Below, piece after piece: positions 14,227 through 16,051 of a stretch of 16,051 nt of DNA. The DNA lies in NCBI GenBank assembly GCA_034435435.1, contig DAOTXN010000184.1, positions 1 to 16,051 on the forward strand, read 5' to 3'. How positions within the stretch are numbered: position 1 is the first letter of the stretch; each line of letters opens with the position of its first letter. Position numbers and translations under genes: made by a program. A model generated the notes under the pieces. The model worked only from the letters and a program-made list of their open reading frames with translations. It searched no databases and was not told the origin of the DNA. Origin of the DNA: DAOTXN01 sp034435435. Its GTDB lineage: Bacteria; Chloroflexota; Anaerolineae; S140-20.

Positions 14227-16029
14227 ATGGACCCCACTCACATTCGCAACTTTTGCATCATCGCCCATATCGACCACGGCAAATCCACGCTGGCCGACCG
14301 GCTGCTTGAGCGCACCGGCACGCTCACCGCCCGCGAGATGACCGAGCAGGTGCTCGATTCGATGGACCTGGAGCGCGAAAAGGGCGTCACCATCAAGGCC
14401 TCGGCGGTGCGTATGAACTACACGGCCGGCGATGGAGAAACCTATCAGCTCAACCTGATCGACACACCCGGCCACGTGGACTTTTCTTACGAGGTCAGCC
14501 GGGCCCTCAACGCCTGCGAAGGAGCCATCCTCGTGGTGGACGCCAGCCAGGGGGTGGAGGCGCAGACGCTGGCTAACCTGTACCTGGCGCTAGACGCCAA
14601 CCTGGAGCTGATTCCCGTCATCAACAAGATCGACATGCTCTCCGCCCGACCCGACGAGGTGGCGCACGAGCTGGAAAACCTGCTGGGCGTGCCCGCCAGC
14701 GACATCTTGCGCATCTCGGCCAAAGAAGGCACCAACGTCGAGGCCGTGCTGGAGGCGGTGGTGAAACACGTCCCCTCGCCCGGCGGCGACCCTGCGGCCC
14801 CGCTGCGGGCGCTGATCTTTGACTCGCACTACGATTCGTACAAAGGGGTCGTGGCGTATGTGCGGGTGATGGACGGCGCGCTGGACAAACGCACTCCCCT
14901 GCGATTGATGGCGACGGATGCCACGACTGAGCCGGTCGAGATCGGCGTGTTCACGCCGCGCATGAAACCCACCGAACGGCTCGTCGCCGGTGAGGTGGGG
15001 TACGTGGCGACGGGGTTCAAGTCGGTGCGCGAGTGCCGCGTAGGCGACACGATTACCGACGATCGCCAGCCGGCCCACGCGCCGCTGCCCGGCTATCGCC
15101 CGGTCAAACCGATGGTCTTTGCCGGTTTTTATCCCTCGGAGGGCGAAGACTATGGCCTGTTGCGCGACGCGCTGGACAAGCTACAACTCAATGACGCGGC
15201 GCTGGTGTTTGAACCGGAGACCTCGCAGGCGCTCAATTTTGGCTTTCGCTGCGGTTTTTTGGGCATGTTTCACATGGAGATCATCCAGGAGCGGCTGGAG
15301 CGCGAATATGGCCTGGACGTGGTCGCCACCGCCCCCAGCGTGCAGTACGAAGTGCGGCTGCGGAACGCCGAGACGGTGGTTTTTGACAAACCGTCCGACA
15401 TGCCCGACGAGGGCGGCATCGAGGAAATCCGCGAGCCGTGGATGCGCGTGCAGGTCTTTACACCCGACAAGTTCTACGGCGTGGTGATGGAATTGACCAC
15501 CCGCAAGCGAGGCGAATTCATCGGACAGGAGTATCCTGCGCCCGGTCGCGTCGTGCTCGAGTATGACATGCCCCTGTCGGAACTCATCACTGACTATTTC
15601 GATCAACTCAAAACCAATACGCGGGGCTATGCCTCGCTCGACTATCACTTGCTAGGCTATCGCGCCGCCGACCTGGTGCGGCTAGACGTGCTGGTGAACG
15701 AGCAGCCGGTGGATGCCCTGGCGCTCATCGTCCACCGCGACCAGGCCTATCACAAGGGCCAAAGGCTGGTCACCAAGCTCAAGAGCCTCATCCCGCGCCA
15801 GTTGTTCACCGTACCCATCCAGGCGGCGGTGGGCAAGCGGGTGATCAGCCGGGCTAATGTGAAGGCGCTGCGCAAAGACGTGCTGGCCAAGTGCTACGGC
15901 GGCGACGTGACGCGCAAGCGCAAGCTGTTGGAGAAGCAAAAAAAGGGCAAAAAACGGCTCAAGATGATCGGCTCGGTAGAGGTACCCCAAGAAGCATTCA
16001 TGGCGCTGTTGAGCCTGGAAGAAGACTGA
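14227..16029 (+). CDS. lepA: elongation factor 4 (LepA), ribosome back-translocating GTPase
   Basis: 600 residues from the ATG at 14227, the standard LepA length. It is a translational GTPase that acts on the ribosome, related to EF-G without domain IV. GTPase motifs: G1 AHIDHGKST (13-21), switch I with EREKGVTIKA (49-58), G3 DTPGH (79-83), G4 NKID (133-136). Later come the EF-G-like domain III and V regions (for example ALNFGFRCGFLGMFHMEI) and the LepA-specific basic C-terminal domain with GKRVISRANVKALRKDVLAK, then CYGGDVTRKRKLLEKQKKGK. An in-frame ATG at 14218 overlaps the -10 box and is rejected as the start. The gene is complete and ends 22 nt before the window edge. Confidence 0.97.
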   Translation: MDPTHIRNFCIIAHIDHGKSTLADRLLERTGTLTAREMTEQVLDSMDLEREKGVTIKASAVRMNYTAGDGETYQLNLIDTPGHVDFSYEVSRALNACEGAILVVDASQGVEAQTLANLYLALDANLELIPVINKIDMLSARPDEVAHELENLLGVPASDILRISAKEGTNVEAVLEAVVKHVPSPGGDPAAPLRALIFDSHYDSYKGVVAYVRVMDGALDKRTPLRLMATDATTEPVEIGVFTPRMKPTERLVAGEVGYVATGFKSVRECRVGDTITDDRQPAHAPLPGYRPVKPMVFAGFYPSEGEDYGLLRDALDKLQLNDAALVFEPETSQALNFGFRCGFLGMFHMEIIQERLEREYGLDVVATAPSVQYEVRLRNAETVVFDKPSDMPDEGGIEEIREPWMRVQVFTPDKFYGVVMELTTRKRGEFIGQEYPAPGRVVLEYDMPLSELITDYFDQLKTNTRGYASLDYHLLGYRAADLVRLDVLVNEQPVDALALIVHRDQAYHKGQRLVTKLKSLIPRQLFTVPIQAAVGKRVISRANVKALRKDVLAKCYGGDVTRKRKLLEKQKKGKKRLKMIGSVEVPQEAFMALLSLEED

Positions 16030-16051
16030 CGTGCGACGCACCTCTCAGGTG

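Overview
The window looks like chromosomal DNA of a GC-rich member of the Chloroflexota, probably near Anaerolineae or Caldilineae. This is inferred from gene content and order: an F1 ATPase cluster followed directly by mreB, an enlarged AtpA, lipoproteins with poly-glycine linkers, and SD-led sigma-A type genes. No rRNA is present to confirm it. I ran no searches; family names come from motifs read in the translations.

Positions 1-2240 read as a relic integron carrying one cassette. A gutted integron integrase gene (2039-2242, +) points right. A DUF262/HNH nuclease of the GmrSD/type IV restriction kind (227-1798, -) points left. Between them is an attI-like stretch with a strong leftward promoter. 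Just past the nuclease stop codon is an attC-like hairpin (126-213) with two extrahelical bases. The predicted cassette runs 132-1839, and its two ends are exact inverted complements over 11 bp, as expected if the cassette once existed as a circle and was inserted by IntI.

Positions 2362-10752 hold an M42 metallopeptidase gene, then atpA, atpG, three small lipoprotein genes, atpD, atpC and mreB, all on + and closely spaced, ending at a bidirectional terminator. The F0 genes and the delta subunit gene are absent. The lipoproteins are tandem paralogues with a conserved cysteine pair and sit between atpG and atpD. AtpA carries two insertions. The atpA and atpD ribosome binding sites are each fed by an array of the same degenerate heptamer with the same spacing to the ATG.

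Positions 10730-12854 hold a leftward operon: a B12-binding-type radical SAM enzyme, a 68-residue protein and a small winged-helix-like protein. It has its own promoter and a long structured leader. Positions 12855-13991 hold a leftward SufR-like Fe-S regulator and an IscA/ErpA-type Fe-S carrier behind a near-consensus promoter. Divergently, tRNA-Lys(UUU) with its promoter and terminator is followed by lepA, which appears to be expressed from a leaderless mRNA. The right edge (16030-16051) is too short to interpret.
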